From Nymphaea colorata (Eukaryota; Streptophyta; Magnoliopsida; Nymphaeales; Nymphaeaceae), in the NCBI RefSeq assembly GCF_008831285.2, contig NW_022205085.1:1-47686 (forward strand): a stretch of DNA of 47,686 bases, in the 5' to 3' direction. Every line of letters starts with the position of its first letter. Position 1 is the first letter of the stretch. The notes under the pieces were generated by a model. It was given only the letters and a program-made list of their open reading frames with translations. It had not been told where the DNA came from and ran no database searches. The translations under genes were made by a program, and so were the position numbers. Below are positions 33,589-45,379 of this stretch, in pieces.

Positions 33589-36500
33589 AAATCTCTCTCT
33601 CCCTCTCACTCTCTCACCCAAAAAGTGCATTGCTGCCCGAAGCTTTTTGCTTGTGTCAAGATGGTGACGCTTGGGAGCTACTAAGGTTCTCTATTGTACA
33701 GTCTTGGTTTGATCATGCACATCCACAAGCACTGTCACAAAACATTTGAGTAGTAATCTATGACAGTGTTATACTTTATGAAGTTAATAATCATGATTTT
33801 GTTAAATTTATGTGGTGATTTATTTGGCCAGCAAACTCATTGGATCTGGAACAGCAATATGCATTACAAGAATCGATCCGCAGAAATCATATTCTGTACA
33901 ACAGGAACTGACGAAACCCTCCAATCAAACCATTTGCAGCCCAGAAACATTTGGTCTAAAAAGCCAGAAGGCAAAGGGTGAGGCGACCGAATAGATTAGC
34001 TTTCAGATCTTGCTGGGTGGACATCTGCAAGCGTCAAAGTTAAATCTTGGGATACTTAATATTTTGTTTTGGAAGCATGCTGAAACCTTCCTAGCCAAAC
34101 GCCGACCCAGATTCAAACGAATCAAGGCCAATTACAGAGACCTATTTCAAACTCTGGCAAGTTTTTTTTCCTTGCATTAGAAACGCCTGATGCTCAGAAC
34201 CATGGAGATACAAGCCCAAGAAGCAGTCAAGGCGATGTTTTTGATTTTTCATAATATTGATAATACAAGTTAAAAGGAGTTCGATGTTCTTGGTGAAATG
34301 ATAAGAATTGCAACAAAAAGTTGTATTGCTAATGACATTTAAATGGAATTGGGATCACTATAGCTCCCGCAACATTTTACCCATCTGGAAAACATTTTCT
34401 GATGTATTTTGAACTTTTGATTCCTGGTTTTTTCTTTTAGCATTTTACAACCTATTTTGAAGTTTTAACACCGTTTGTGTAAGAAAATTAGCATAGAACT
34501 TTAAATTTTGCTGTTTATATAATCTAAGAAACAACACTGTCAAAAAGTATATTAAAGAACATCACTGAGAGGGTTAATATAACAAACAAGGTGAAGTATC
34601 TTAAAGAACATCTCTGTTTCGAAATCTCATGGTATCAACCATCCATATTGCAAAAGAGGGAGCACCGATTACAAGTCAAACCATGCGAAGGCATTACACC
34701 GAGACACAAAAGGCAACGATACCCTAAACAGGATGGAGAGATGGTTGAAACCCAACTTTCAGTTGGGTGGTAAGATCAGAAACTATATTTGACAATGCAT
34801 GAAATATAATTCTGAAAGTGGAGTTTCAATATCGACCCTACTGCATTGCAATTTCTGGCAAAGAAACACCACCTGTCGTAGTAACCACAAGGTCCACAAC
34901 ACTTACCCATTATCCTTATAACACCCTAACATCCTGTTTCCAATTAGTGCCCAAGAGTGCGGCACTGGAAGCAACCGGCTATAATACCGAAGATGCAGGT
35001 TCAACCTGCACCTCTTCAAAATTTTATCGAAAAATATGACCTTTTTGCAAAAATACATTTTTGATATTTAATATTCAGAAGTACTTTAACAAATAGCAGA
35101 AAAAAAAATATTCAAAATGGAACCATTCATTTCTTTCGCCTACTTCACATAACGTGAAGAGAAATACAACTAAAGCTACAAACTTGCCAAATAAACGATT
35201 GAAAATGACCATTCCGATTCAGTGTAAAGGAAGAAGGCAATGCACCAAGGTAAGATACCCTTCGCAATTCTACAACTAAATCTAGCTCACTTGGCTCCAG
35301 TGGCACCTTCATGCTGATATCCAATGGCCGACCCACCACTCACTTGGTTTAACTTGAACCCACAACAAGCAAGGTCACCATATCTAAGTTCTTGGATCTA
35401 GATGCTGAAACAATCACCTATCGATGCAGCAAAGAGTGAATTACCACACCACCAGCAGACGCCTGGTTTGCAGCACGATTGCTGCCAAAATTTTTCTTGT
35501 TTGATTCTCTTGCTATCCTGGAGCCAAACTGGAGACCAAGAACAACCACCAGCTACTTCAGGAGGAATATGTTACAAAAACAAAACACAGACTCCCCTAA
35601 GTATTATCAACCAAGAAGCCTAGAAGAGCAGAATTTTATCAGATGACCAAAAATCGTTTCATATAGGACATGAGATTGGAAGATCCAAAACATTTGACAT
35701 GCAAATTCGCAGCCAAATAATGCATAGAAACTCAACATGGGTACATAAAGAGCTATTATGGACCAAAAGAACTAGAGGAACGACATTCAGACATCCGACC
35801 GACAACAGTCTAACTACATATTTTACCACTTCCACAAAATTATCAAAGACCTAAATTTCCGTTGGGGCTTTTAATCCATGTCCAGTGAAAAAATATAAAA
35901 TTTTCATATAGCGATAGTCAGCCCACAGAACTAGAGACTCAAAGTGAATGAATCGACCCAAAAGAAGGTGGCGCAATTTTGGCGTGACCCAAGGATCTTT
36001 TAGCATGAAGAGTAAAGAGTTTTGACTATAGAATGGCTGAGTCCAGCCGAACTTGATTTACAAAATATAGAACTCATTACTTGTAAGTTGCAACCCAACG
36101 CTTCCTTGCACTATTTAATGCAACAAACGTAATAACATATATTTGCTACTGGTTGACAAGCCTATAAGACCGGCTTGGTTTCCCGGTCTATGTTATGAAG
36201 AAAAACAAAGCACCTCTTTCTTTCTATATTGCATGAAATATGCAAAGGGAAGCAAATATACCTGGATTGCTCTCTTCGGTAAGGTAGCTGCTTTATCCAG
36301 TCCCAGCAACCAAGCAACCTTGAAAGAATATCAGAACAAATTTTCAGTAACGAATTAGCATAGCCACTTGCTTCCTTGCAATGCTAGTGAAATCTACAAA
36401 ACTAAAAATAGAATCAAGATTCAATTGCAAAGAAGAGAACTCTGTGTATCCTTAGGCCAATTCTGGGAATTAAAGAAACATGGTCATGCCTAAAGAGGTG

Positions 36501-36941
36501 CAGCACCCACATGGACGAGACACTGGTGCAGGTGACACAATCAATGCATGTCCAGTGCAGTCTCCCTCTTATGAACAGCTCTGCTCCATGCACCTGAGGA
36601 CCCCTCCAGGGAGCTCCATTTTCTGTTTTATTTGATGCACTCCCCCCAGCAAGAAGAGTGACTTCAAGCCCTATCCCTCTCCAGCAAGCTCCCCTCATAT
36701 GCCTCTCCAGCAAGCTCCCCTCCATCGTCCGACTAACACCCCCACCAACAACATTACCCCCAACCTTTCCCACCATCCCCCCCAACCAATTCCAATGAAA
36801 ACCCATACCCTTCTTCTCCCTCTCTCCAGTGGTGTGTTCTCTGCCTTCCTCAATCAACAATGGCCCTCCATCCTTTGGTGGCTTGTATCAATACCTGTTT
36901 TCATTTTGTTTCATTGTTTGTTACCTCCTCTGTCCTGCCAC
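33589..36941. other. no gene recognised; two unassigned open stretches
   Basis: 33812-33994 (+) and 35145-35339 (-) are short open frames with mixed composition that could be lone exons, but I recognise no family. A 27-base unit with CTCTCCAGCAAGCTCCCCTC repeats at about 36677-36732. The remainder is AT-rich. Confidence 0.4.
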
Positions 36942-37337
36942 TAGGGGTGGGCATCATGCCGGGTCGGCCCCGAAGCACAGGCCCAGGCCCGGCCTGATAT
37001 CCCAGGTCCCGGCCTGATATCCCGGGTCCCGGCCCGTTTGAGGTTCATCCGACGCCCGGCGCTGCTGATGATCCTCCGACAGTCGTCCAGCGTCACCGTC
37101 GAAGACGCGGAAGGGGGAGCGGGAGACGGAGGGGTGAGGGAGGGGGAGGGGGAGGGGGAGGACCGGAGGGGAGCGCCCGACGGAGGGGGAGACTGGGGAG
37201 GGGGAGCGGGCCGGATCGGGCCGACCCAGGCTGCGTCATTTGACCCGGGCCCAGCCCAAGACCCGGTTTTCCTGGCCCGGATCTGGGCCCGACCGGGCCG
37301 GGTACCCGACGGCGGCCCGACCCGACGCCCACCCTTA
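36942..37337. mobile_element. GC-rich non-autonomous hAT-like element
   Basis: It starts TAGGGGTGGGCATC and ends with the inverse of TAAGGGTGGGCGTC. Flanking 8-mers CCTGCCAC and CCTGTCCC match at 6 of 8. The interior is about three-quarters G+C, with repeated GGCCCGG/CCGGGTC strings and a G-run, in strong contrast to its AT-rich surroundings. Open frames across it are composition artefacts. Confidence 0.7.
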
Positions 37338-38941
37338 CCTGTCCCTATATATGCGCGTTTTCTCATTTTCTGTTTTTCAGTACGACTGTCTGTTTTCAGT
37401 TTTCAGCATGAATGTATGATTGTGTTGTATATGCGTTATACTTTTTTATATACCATTATGCTGTTTTGCATATGTGTTCGCTGTTTTCAGACATATGGAT
37501 ACACAGGCAACTCAATCCTATTTCAGTATGATTGTTATATTTTCACTTTTCAGGTTTGTTGGTTGGTTGTATATATAGGCTCTTTATACAGTTGCAACTT
37601 GTAATACTGTTATATATATGCTTTCATAATCTTGAATCTGTCACCACTGCATTAAGTTCCATAGGTTAGCTACTTATGTTACACATTTCTGTTTGTCAGC
37701 TTCAAACAATTGCCAAGGGCCATTGCTTCCCGACAGACAGAATGTCCAGTTCTGCTAGCCAAAACTGTAATCAATTTATGTTTGATTGTCTGTTTTAGCC
37801 TTTTATAGGCATATAGCTGTGTATTTGTTCTAATTTGTATATAATGTCATTTCGTAACTTTTGCTATCAAATTTGAGTTTTGAATGTAAAACTTGCAAGA
37901 TGGCTAATAAAGGTAAAGGAAAGCAAATGGTTTTTTTATTGTATTGCAGGAGTATCTTCCTCTTGCAAATATTAGTTCCTCAAAGCCCGTCTCACAACCT
38001 GCTGCTGTATATGCAAATGAAGAATGACCACTATGGACAGGAATAAGTGTGGCCTCAAAACATGTAGCTGGTGGTCATGGAAATGTGCACTTAATGTGTG
38101 GATTTTGTGAGACTTCATCTATTGGATCTTATGCAAGAATGAAGGCACATTAATTGAAGTTATCAAATTTATGCACTCTTGCATGTAAAAAAAAAAAATT
38201 CATACAAAAAAAGTTAAAGAATTCAAGAAGTTGAAAGACGTAGAGATTCAATTCAAGCAAATATATTCAACCAATCAAGTGCTTTAAATGTTCCCAGGTC
38301 TTTTAAAAGTGTTGATCTACACAAGAAACGAAAGACATGTTACAATGCTTGTGAAAGAGCAGAAACAGACAGGAAAGGAATTCTTCTTTCCTATCTGCAT
38401 TTCTTTCAATGTAGTAAGAAATCTCTATTGGAAAAATTTGGTGACTTCATTTGCAAATTACAAATTGTCTGTATATGTGCCTCCAATTTTAGAAAGACTA
38501 TGAACATCAATTCTTAAAGAAGAGAAGGATGACGCTGAAAAGAATTTAACTTTGAAAAAAATTTTGTGGAATATAGTTGGTATATGATTTGTCTTTGATG
38601 GGTGAACAGGCAGTAAAAACTAAAAACTATTGTCATTGCATGTGCCCAGCCAGTGTTTTCTATGACAATTGATGAAACCTGAAAATATAAAAATGTTAAA
38701 TATTTGAAGAAATCATTCAGAAGACAACAAACAAGTTGGTCCTAATAAGGTAGTGCAAATGATACTTCTGCCTGTAACACAAGAACACACATAATCCACC
38801 AAGAGAAAAAAAATATCCTCGAGCACATGAATAATTTTCATGGCCTGCAGATCTAGAAGGAGATGTTAAGCATATCAAAAGTTTCATTGTTAATCATCAA
38901 CATGCATTTGTTTCTTTTTAGTAGTTATTCTAACTTGAAAT

Positions 38942-39000
38942 ACGTCACATGGGTGTGGGGTGTGGGTGCAGGATATGGTATTTTTTTAAAAAAAATAGGT

Positions 39001-39048
<48 letters not shown>

Positions 39049-39246
39049 CCACTTAAGATCCTTATTCTATATTTACATTTAAGTAATTTAAATTTTTTGT
39101 ATTAGGACTAGTTTAGTTAAGTGCATATTTTAAATGGATAGTTTTGGCCCGGTTTGGCTTACCGCACTGGATGTGCTGTGTCGAAGAAGCACCAGCACTA
39201 GCATTGACATAGGTGCGGCAGCTGTTTAGGCGCACCCATGTGATAT
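38942..39246. mobile_element. small TIR element nested in the hAT remnant
   Basis: Ends are ACGTCACATGGGTG and, inverted, ATATCACATGGGTG. Flanks ACTTGAAAT (left) and ACTTTGAAAT (right) look like a target duplication with one indel. It carries a TA/GA microsatellite. The class (hAT or Mutator-like) is open, because the duplication is 8-9 bases. Confidence 0.6.
39002..39046. repeat. compound TA/GA microsatellite
   Basis: A TA run of about 12 units passes directly into a GA run of about 9 units, inside the nested TIR element. Confidence 0.9.
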
Positions 39247-40110
39247 ACTTTGAAATTGTTAAAAATTGCTAAGACATGTTTTGCTTCTATGGTCTGTCAT
39301 TGTCATGATGAAAAGAGTTAAAAGAGTAAAGAATGCATTTCTTCTCATGGTAGTTGATAAAGATTGGAATTTCTGTCGAGCTAAAGATGAATCCAAAACT
39401 CAAGCAATGCAGATCAGTGTGGATTATTTGTGGTGGAATAAACTTTCACACTTAATTTTACAAAGCCAATTTAGGACATGTTGAGGGAAGTTGGTCAGAA
39501 ATTTTGTCAAATGTAGGATGACATGATTGACCAAATACAGTCTATACTTTGAGCATGAGAGAGAAAACATTGCACTTAGTAGTTCAAAGTTTCTTCATGA
39601 CATACAATCAATATTGGTTGAAAGATTGGCTAAGAGAAATACACCTCTACATTACGCGGTTCATTCTTTGGTTCCAAAAAATTATTCCAAAATTTGGAGC
39701 TGTTAAATATGATCCAAATCAAGCTTACGAGATATTTAAAAACAAACCAGCATGCATAGAGGCTTTTTGCACATCCTTACATCAAAAGACAAGCTACTCT
39801 TGAATATGCAATGTTCTGTATTGTTCATGAAGATTTAAATCTTTAGATGCAATGGTAGCAAGGGAAGACGAAGTCCTAAGTAAGATGAAGTCCTAAGTCC
39901 TTTTGACTGGTACGTATCCTGTGGATCAGAAATATACACACTCCAAAAACTTGCAATGAGGTTACCATCTCAGCTTGCTACTATCATGTTGCAAAGAAAA
40001 TTGGAGCACACATTCTCAGATATACAATATCAAAAGGAATAAACTCACTAGCAAGCATGCAATTTGTGATTTCTTTTACAAAAGAAAAAAGAGTATAGCT
40101 GTTGTATATT

Positions 40111-40879
40111 TAATATTTCTTTGTGTTATTTGGTTGATTCAATAATTTTCTAGCGTTAAATAATTAGACTAAAATCATTATGCTTCTATTTTATGGCTAT
40201 TATCCTCAAATTTTTTATTTTCATGGTGCATTTAAAAGCAATTGTAGATCATCTAAATTTTGGGATGTAAGCATTTGATCTCAAGGGAAAGTGTGACCCC
40301 ATACTACTAACATGTTTAGTCAAACTAGCTATTTCTTCTTTTGATGATTTTAAGGATGACACTGAAAGCACGGAAGGAACAACAAAAAAGTCATCAATAT
40401 GAGTCTGATGAAGTATGAACTAAAAACTATCCTATTGGAATTTGGTTTGAATCATTGACAGAATGATTGGAATCACTCACTAGAATGATAGATTCTTAGT
40501 TTTATATACTTAATTGATGATTTTATTGTTTATGGACAATTTTGTATTATATATATTCCCTTTCCGCACCCTCCACCTGTGTGAAAATATGGCCTGCTTA
40601 CACAGAAAACCACCTAAGGACCATGAATACACCAAGGGCTTGCTCCCCATTCCAAGTCAAGAATGTATCTGAGTACCCTAAAATTCTAGACAGAAGATTG
40701 CAATTTTTATGTTTCAATTTAATTGATTCTCACGAGATAAGGCATCTGTAGCATCAATGACTTTTTTTTTTGAATCATGCTCTTTAACTATACAATAAAT
40801 TTTACAGACTTATAATGATAGCACATTTCATTACAACAGATTGTGTGTAAAGTAGAAAAGGTTCTGTTAGAATTTAAGG
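40111..40879. other. no gene recognised
   Basis: AT-rich DNA between the hAT remnant and gypsy element 2. I looked for the missing last exon of ASNSD1 copy B on the - strand and did not see it. Confidence 0.45.
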
Positions 40880-42384
40880 TGGAATTAAAGGGTTGAGGGC
40901 CATCTTAGTTCTTAGGCCTGGCAGGGTATTACAGTAGGTTTGTTAAAAATTTTGGACTGCACGCTGCACCCTAACTAGCATATTGAAGAAGGATCAGTTG
41001 GTGGAGCACTCAAAGTAAAGCTGCATTTGAGAGACCATCAAAGAATACATCAAGGCATGTGACACTTGTAGACGGCACAAGTACAAGACTCTACGCTCTG
41101 CTGGCCTTCTACAACCTTTGCCCGTTCATGACAAAATATGGGAGGATTTGTCAATGGATTTTATCAAAAGACTGCCTCGATCAAAAGGGAAATAAGTTAT
41201 CTTAGTGGTGGTAGACAGGTTATCGAAATATGTGCATTTCATAACACAGCCAAGGATCTGGCTAAGGCTTTTCAGGATCATGTAGGAAAGCTGCATGGAA
41301 TCCATGTTGGTGGTAAGTGATCGTGACCCCTTGTTTGTAGGTAACTTTTGAAAAAATTACTTCGAATTGCAGGGAAACCAGGCTGCAAATGAGTACTGCA
41401 TATCATCCACAATTGAATGGTCAAGCGGAGGTTCTAATCAGGTATTGGAAACATATCTGAGGTGCTACGGAGAGTACCAGCCTCATAACTGGATGGAGTA
41501 TCTCTCTTGGCCTAAGTATTCCTATAACACAGCCGAACATTCTGCCCTAGGAAAATCCCTTTTTGAAGTGGTGTACGGGCGGCCACCACCTGACCTACGT
41601 CGCTTCCATCCTCAAGGGGAACGACAAGGCAGTACAATAAAAAGCATTGTTATTCATTCCCAAGAATATGAGACAGGCCAGTGGGTCTAGTTGAAGAACT
41701 TTCCTGCAGGAAGGGTCCAGCATCGATCAGCAGGAACCCATACATTGTCTGTAAGGCATTCAGGTCCCTTTAAGGAGATAGAAAGAATTGGGAAATTGGC
41801 CTACAGGCTATAGCTTCCAAAGAGTTCATCAATTCATCTCGTGTCTCATGTCTCCTGCTTGAAGGCCTGCTATTCTAGAGCTGAACCAGATGCTGCAGCC
41901 AACCCACTGCCAAGTATTCATTCAGGAGAACTGTTTCCATTCCGAGTGCTTCAGCAAAAATTTTACAGAAGGTCAAATCAACCTTGCACAGCCTGGCTGG
42001 TGGAATGGCAAGGACCAGAAGCTCCAAACTCATCATGGGAGGACGCCACAGCGACACAGCAACAATTTCCTGAGTTCATACCTTGAGGACAAGGTGTTGG
42101 TCAAGGGGAGGGCAATGTTAGCCTCTGATCCTGAATCATCTTATTAGTAATAGTATAGGTCACGAGAAGAAGGTGTGGTCGGGTCTTAGGAGCAAACAAC
42201 CCATTTTAGACCCATTTTTCCCTCTTATAAAAAGGGATTGATACTGTATTAGGAGGCCACAACTTTAACAACATGGACCCTCTCTTGTGCTGAGAGAGCT
42301 TTTGGCCCCAAGTCAGAGGTGAATTAGGTTAAGTGTGTTGTGTGTGATTTTCTTCATCGCAACTCTGTTAGCCGGTGACTAACA
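40880..42384 (+). mobile_element. 5'-truncated chromodomain gypsy element with 3' LTR
   Basis: It begins in the RT thumb (GLAGYYSRFVKNFG at about 40913), jumps directly to the integrase zinc finger (ACDTCRRHKYK), then WEDLSMDFIK, VVVDRLSKYVHF, VVSDRDPLF, YHPQLNGQAEV, VVYGRPPPDLR and a chromodomain ending WEDATATQQQFPEF. RNase H is deleted, and frames change several times. A purine run (42103-42115) precedes the LTR. It is related to, but distinct from, the element at 18-22 kb. Its LTR lies 270 bases 3' of the last ASNSD1 copy B exon. Confidence 0.88.
42116..42384 (+). repeat. 3' LTR of gypsy element 2
   Basis: 269 bases starting TGTTAG and ending CTAACA, preceded by the polypurine tract AAGGGGAGGGCAA. 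A TATA-like TTATAAAAAGGG lies near 42225. The 5' LTR is not in the window, so no target duplication can be checked. Confidence 0.78.
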
Positions 42385-42654
42385 GAAGGTGCACCACAGA
42401 ACCAGGATTTGGAGGGCGCATATCTCTTACATGAGGATGATACACAAATCAACAATAACCATGGCTATCTCAAAATTTTGATGGCTAATCCTCCTTATGA
42501 GACCAAGTGTAAATCAACAAAATAACAGGAATACCATGAACAGAAAAACAAAAGGGCACACTCCAAACGGTTGTGAAAAGTTGAATACAAAGAACGAGAA
42601 TAATAAAATCGACCCAAAAGTAAGTCTCAGAATTTTCCATTAACAGAAGAAGTA

Positions 42655-42772
42655 CCTCTCTTAGGATTTTCTTATCGCCTTTGCCAGTCGATTGGTCAAG
42701 ATCAGCAATCTCCCACAGAGGAACATCTAACAGGTATCTTATAACATTCTCATCCAAGAAAGGGAATCTAGC
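42655..42772 (-). CDS. ASNSD1: ASNSD1 copy B exon (FLDENVI segment)
   Basis: The exon is 118 bp. It encodes [18 protein letters not shown], then [21 protein letters not shown] and one base before GTACTT. Phase matches the upstream exon. It is the last exon seen, and the next would carry the protein's C terminus. Confidence 0.83.
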
Positions 42773-42845
42773 CTGAAAGATGAACAGATAGCAGAATATT
42801 GGGCCAATGTGATTGACTTAAAGAAAAAAGAAGGGGATGAAGTAC

Positions 42846-42945
42846 CTCTTTTCCATGGTCAGAAATGCATCTATCATCTCTGCCAAGGTTCCTTTTCCAG
42901 ATTCTTTGCATATCCAACTTCAGCTCCTCCTGCAACGTGAGCCAA
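42846..42945 (-). CDS. ASNSD1: ASNSD1 copy B exon (RIWKRN segment)
   Basis: The exon is 100 bp after acceptor TTTGTCAG, with one base completing the previous codon. It encodes [19 protein letters not shown] and [15 protein letters not shown] nearer CAG at 42930 is inside the exon and would lose phase. The donor is GTACTT. Confidence 0.83.
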
Positions 42946-43646
42946 CTGACAAACGAAGAAATGAATCTAGAAAGTTCCAACAATGAAAACCAGGAACTTG
43001 CATAACTGCAGAGCGTATGATTGAACACTACAACAACACGAACATTTAACAAAAAATATAATAACCTAGTATTGAAAACTAGGAGTGTGCTTCTGTTTCA
43101 GTTGACACCACTATACCTGCAGTCCCTTTTGCGTATCTGTTACACAGGTGCCTATACATATGCTTTGCATATAGTGAAATGAAGGGTCTGGTTTGTGCTA
43201 TGTGTTTTACATGAGTTGATCAAGGCCATCAAATCTGTCACATCGCCAATGTTTGTGTCCGTTGTGCATTTAAAAAAAGAAATTGAACAAACATTTGGGG
43301 TGTGATGTGTCATAGCCGATGCATGTCGGAACCAAGACATGTGCACCGCCAAAACTTTATGCATCTTCGCATATCCTTCTAACATAAGATCAGAGTAATA
43401 ACCAAATTCAGCCAATTCCACCAAGTTGAACTGAAGATAAATGAGAAGGCTAACAGCTACTTAGGTTCAGGTCAACCAGATGAGATGCACCCAAGATGTC
43501 GCTTTTACAAATAAAGGTGCAATATCTCCAAAGCAATTTGATGGCACATAAGAAAAATGTTTATAAAGAGGCACAACATGATTTTGTGCATTGCAACTGT
43601 GAATAAGAAAGCGCAATTGCAGATTTCCATTTTAAAGAAAGCTTAC

Positions 43647-43843
43647 CCTCCTTGCCTATATTTAGTTTTGTGTCTACCATAGCCAGCACATTGCTCATCC
43701 GCACCTGAACCAACCAATAAAATTCTAGCTTCTGATTTGTACTTATGACGCTGAGCGGTTTTTTCACAATTTCCAGAAGCTCCTTCATTTACCCAGCCAT
43801 CTCCACCAGCTGCCAACCATAAGGCTATCCCAATGTTAAGGTC
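43647..43843 (-). CDS. ASNSD1: ASNSD1 copy B exon with GADEQ motif
   Basis: The exon is 197 bp and fully open. It encodes DLNIGIALWLAAGGDGW, a variable linker, and then KYKSEARILLVGSGADEQ and CAGYGRHKTKYRQ. The acceptor is CTAG and the donor GTAAGC. The intact GADEQ loop suggests this copy decayed recently or is still under constraint. Confidence 0.83.
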
Positions 43844-45286
43844 CTAGATAGCATCAGGAAAATATCAGGCTCTAACCTAGATGGAGTACAAAGAAAAGCA
43901 AGTACCTTTTCAGGTAAAAATTATGATTGAAATTGCACAAGGTACAATAGAAACAAGTTAATGAGCAGCACAACCCCCTAAAGCTGCATTGCAGAATAAC
44001 TTTTCATTATCAATGAACAGAAGAGGAAGCGGCACGGCGTCTAGCTCGCTTACATGTAGTTGGATCATAAGCCACTTGCTAACACAACTCAAAATAAGGG
44101 CTCAAAATAAAAAATAGAAAGAGTCATACTTCACAGTAATTTCTAACACCAAATTCCAAAAACTCTAAATAAGATGATCCAGCCTACTATTGTCAAGACA
44201 TTCTGTTACTATATTCTTTGTTTCAGTTTTCAAAATGCAAGTCTCACCAATCACTGCAGGTGGTGAGCAGGTGATAAAAGAGGAATGTAAAGGGCATCAG
44301 GTTGAAGACCCAGGATGAAGTCCCAACCCTGCCATGCTGTTGCTGGAGTTTTCCCATGGTGTGTCCCGACAAGGTTTGGTGGTCAAGCCTCATCCTTAGT
44401 TCCAAAAAGAAAAGGGGCAAGTTTAGCCACAATTTACCAATCTGCCTTCGCAGCTTGCACTTTCTTTTCTTTCTTTTTTTTTTTTAACTTTTACTGACAA
44501 AAGCAAATATTTGATAAGGAGGTGTAGCTATTTCTCATCCTCACCACAAAGGAAATGAATCAATTTTTTTATTTATATGCAAGGTAAACACTTTTCAATC
44601 CTTCATCCTGCATGAGAACTTGAAGTAGTTTTTCTTGCTAAATAAATTTGAAGAGAAGAGGAAAAAATCATCATTAGCGCTCTACAGTGGATAAGGATAA
44701 CCCTCGCGTAGATATGCATGTTTTATTGAAGAGCTGGAAGATCAGTTCAATCATAGTATCGTAACAGTGATGATCCAAATAATGATGAACAAATATCCAC
44801 TACTCTTGCCATTTGGACTGTCTGAGTGTGTGCATTGAGATTAAATTGCTATTATGCATTTCAAACGCTTCTAATTGACTTCAGATATGACTTTGTAATA
44901 GCAACAAATTATTTTATTTCCTTTTTGTATGCATCTGTTTGCATAATTATTATCTAGCTTAGTTCTCTTTATTAGTATTATTCCTTCACATCACTACAAC
45001 ATTAAATCTCCAGTTTCGCTACCACTTGAAAAGACCTCATATTGCTAATACAACATTAAACCTCCAGTTCTAGTGCCCACTTGAGAAGACCCCATATTGC
45101 TTAATTTCCTTCTTCGTTTCATGTGGATCCATGTTTTTCATCAACTAGGAAACATTATTCACTCTAATAGCATATAAACAATCTCAAAATAAGTCACAAC
45201 ATAATTCCAAGCAATCGCGATATTTTGGACATAAGACCATAATCTTATTAGAATTCAAGTTGGGTTCCATAACAGAAGCTACTAAC

Positions 45287-45379
45287 CATGTATGTATTTG
45301 CTGGACTAATCAGTGACATAACATGCTTGACTCTGAATCCAGCTTTGACAGATCAGCATCAATTTCCACGAGACGCCAT
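45287..45379 (-). pseudogene. ASNSD1: ASNSD1 copy B exon, 1-base deletion
   Basis: The exon lies after AATGCAG and before GTTAGT. The frame reads WRLVEIDADLSKLDSES, then must shift one base to read KHVMSLISPANTYM. Both halves are strongly conserved family text, so the missing base is real in this sequence. Confidence 0.8.

Larger units (their letters stand above)
37900..40110 (+). mobile_element. hAT transposase remnant
   Basis: Near 38070-38160 a BED-type zinc finger reads GGHGNVHLMCGFC then SYARMKAHL. About 38450 reads YKLSVYVPPILERL. At 39650-39790 there is a piece with PNQAYEIF. At 39930-40090 the hAT C-terminal dimerisation segment reads LQKLAMRLPSQLAT, followed by fragments of the E-R-x-W and NKLT..H motifs. 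Stops and shifts are throughout, and a TIR element is inserted at 38942. Confidence 0.75.
42655..45379 (-). pseudogene. ASNSD1: ASNSD1-type protein, copy B (C-terminal half, 4 exons)
   Basis: Exons on the - strand: 45287-45379, 43647-43843, 42846-42945, 42655-42772. They encode WRLVEIDADLSKLDSES, HVMSLISPANTYM, DLNIGIALWLAAGGDGW, ARILLVGSGADEQCAGYG, the [13 protein letters not shown] segment, [18 protein letters not shown] and [11 protein letters not shown]. This is the asparagine-synthetase-like ATP-pyrophosphatase domain, and GSGADEQ is its conserved acidic loop. Exons 2-4 are intact and in phase. The first has lost one base in an AAG/CAT context (93 bp, where 94 keeps phase). The final exon (family segment with AIQFGSRIA) is absent between 42654 and the gypsy LTR ending at 42384. 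Upstream exons are not seen to 47686. It is either a truncated pseudogene or part of a larger gene with one assembly or true indel. Confidence 0.82.

Noticed and set aside
36941-37604. Long open frames through the GC-rich block
   Set aside because: They appear in several frames of both strands, are Gly/Pro/Arg/Ala-rich, and the block itself has transposon ends.
42846-42929. Acceptor at 42930 for the copy B RIWKRN exon
   Set aside because: It gives an in-frame 84-base piece but breaks phase with the upstream exon. The acceptor before 42945 restores phase and adds the conserved Trp.
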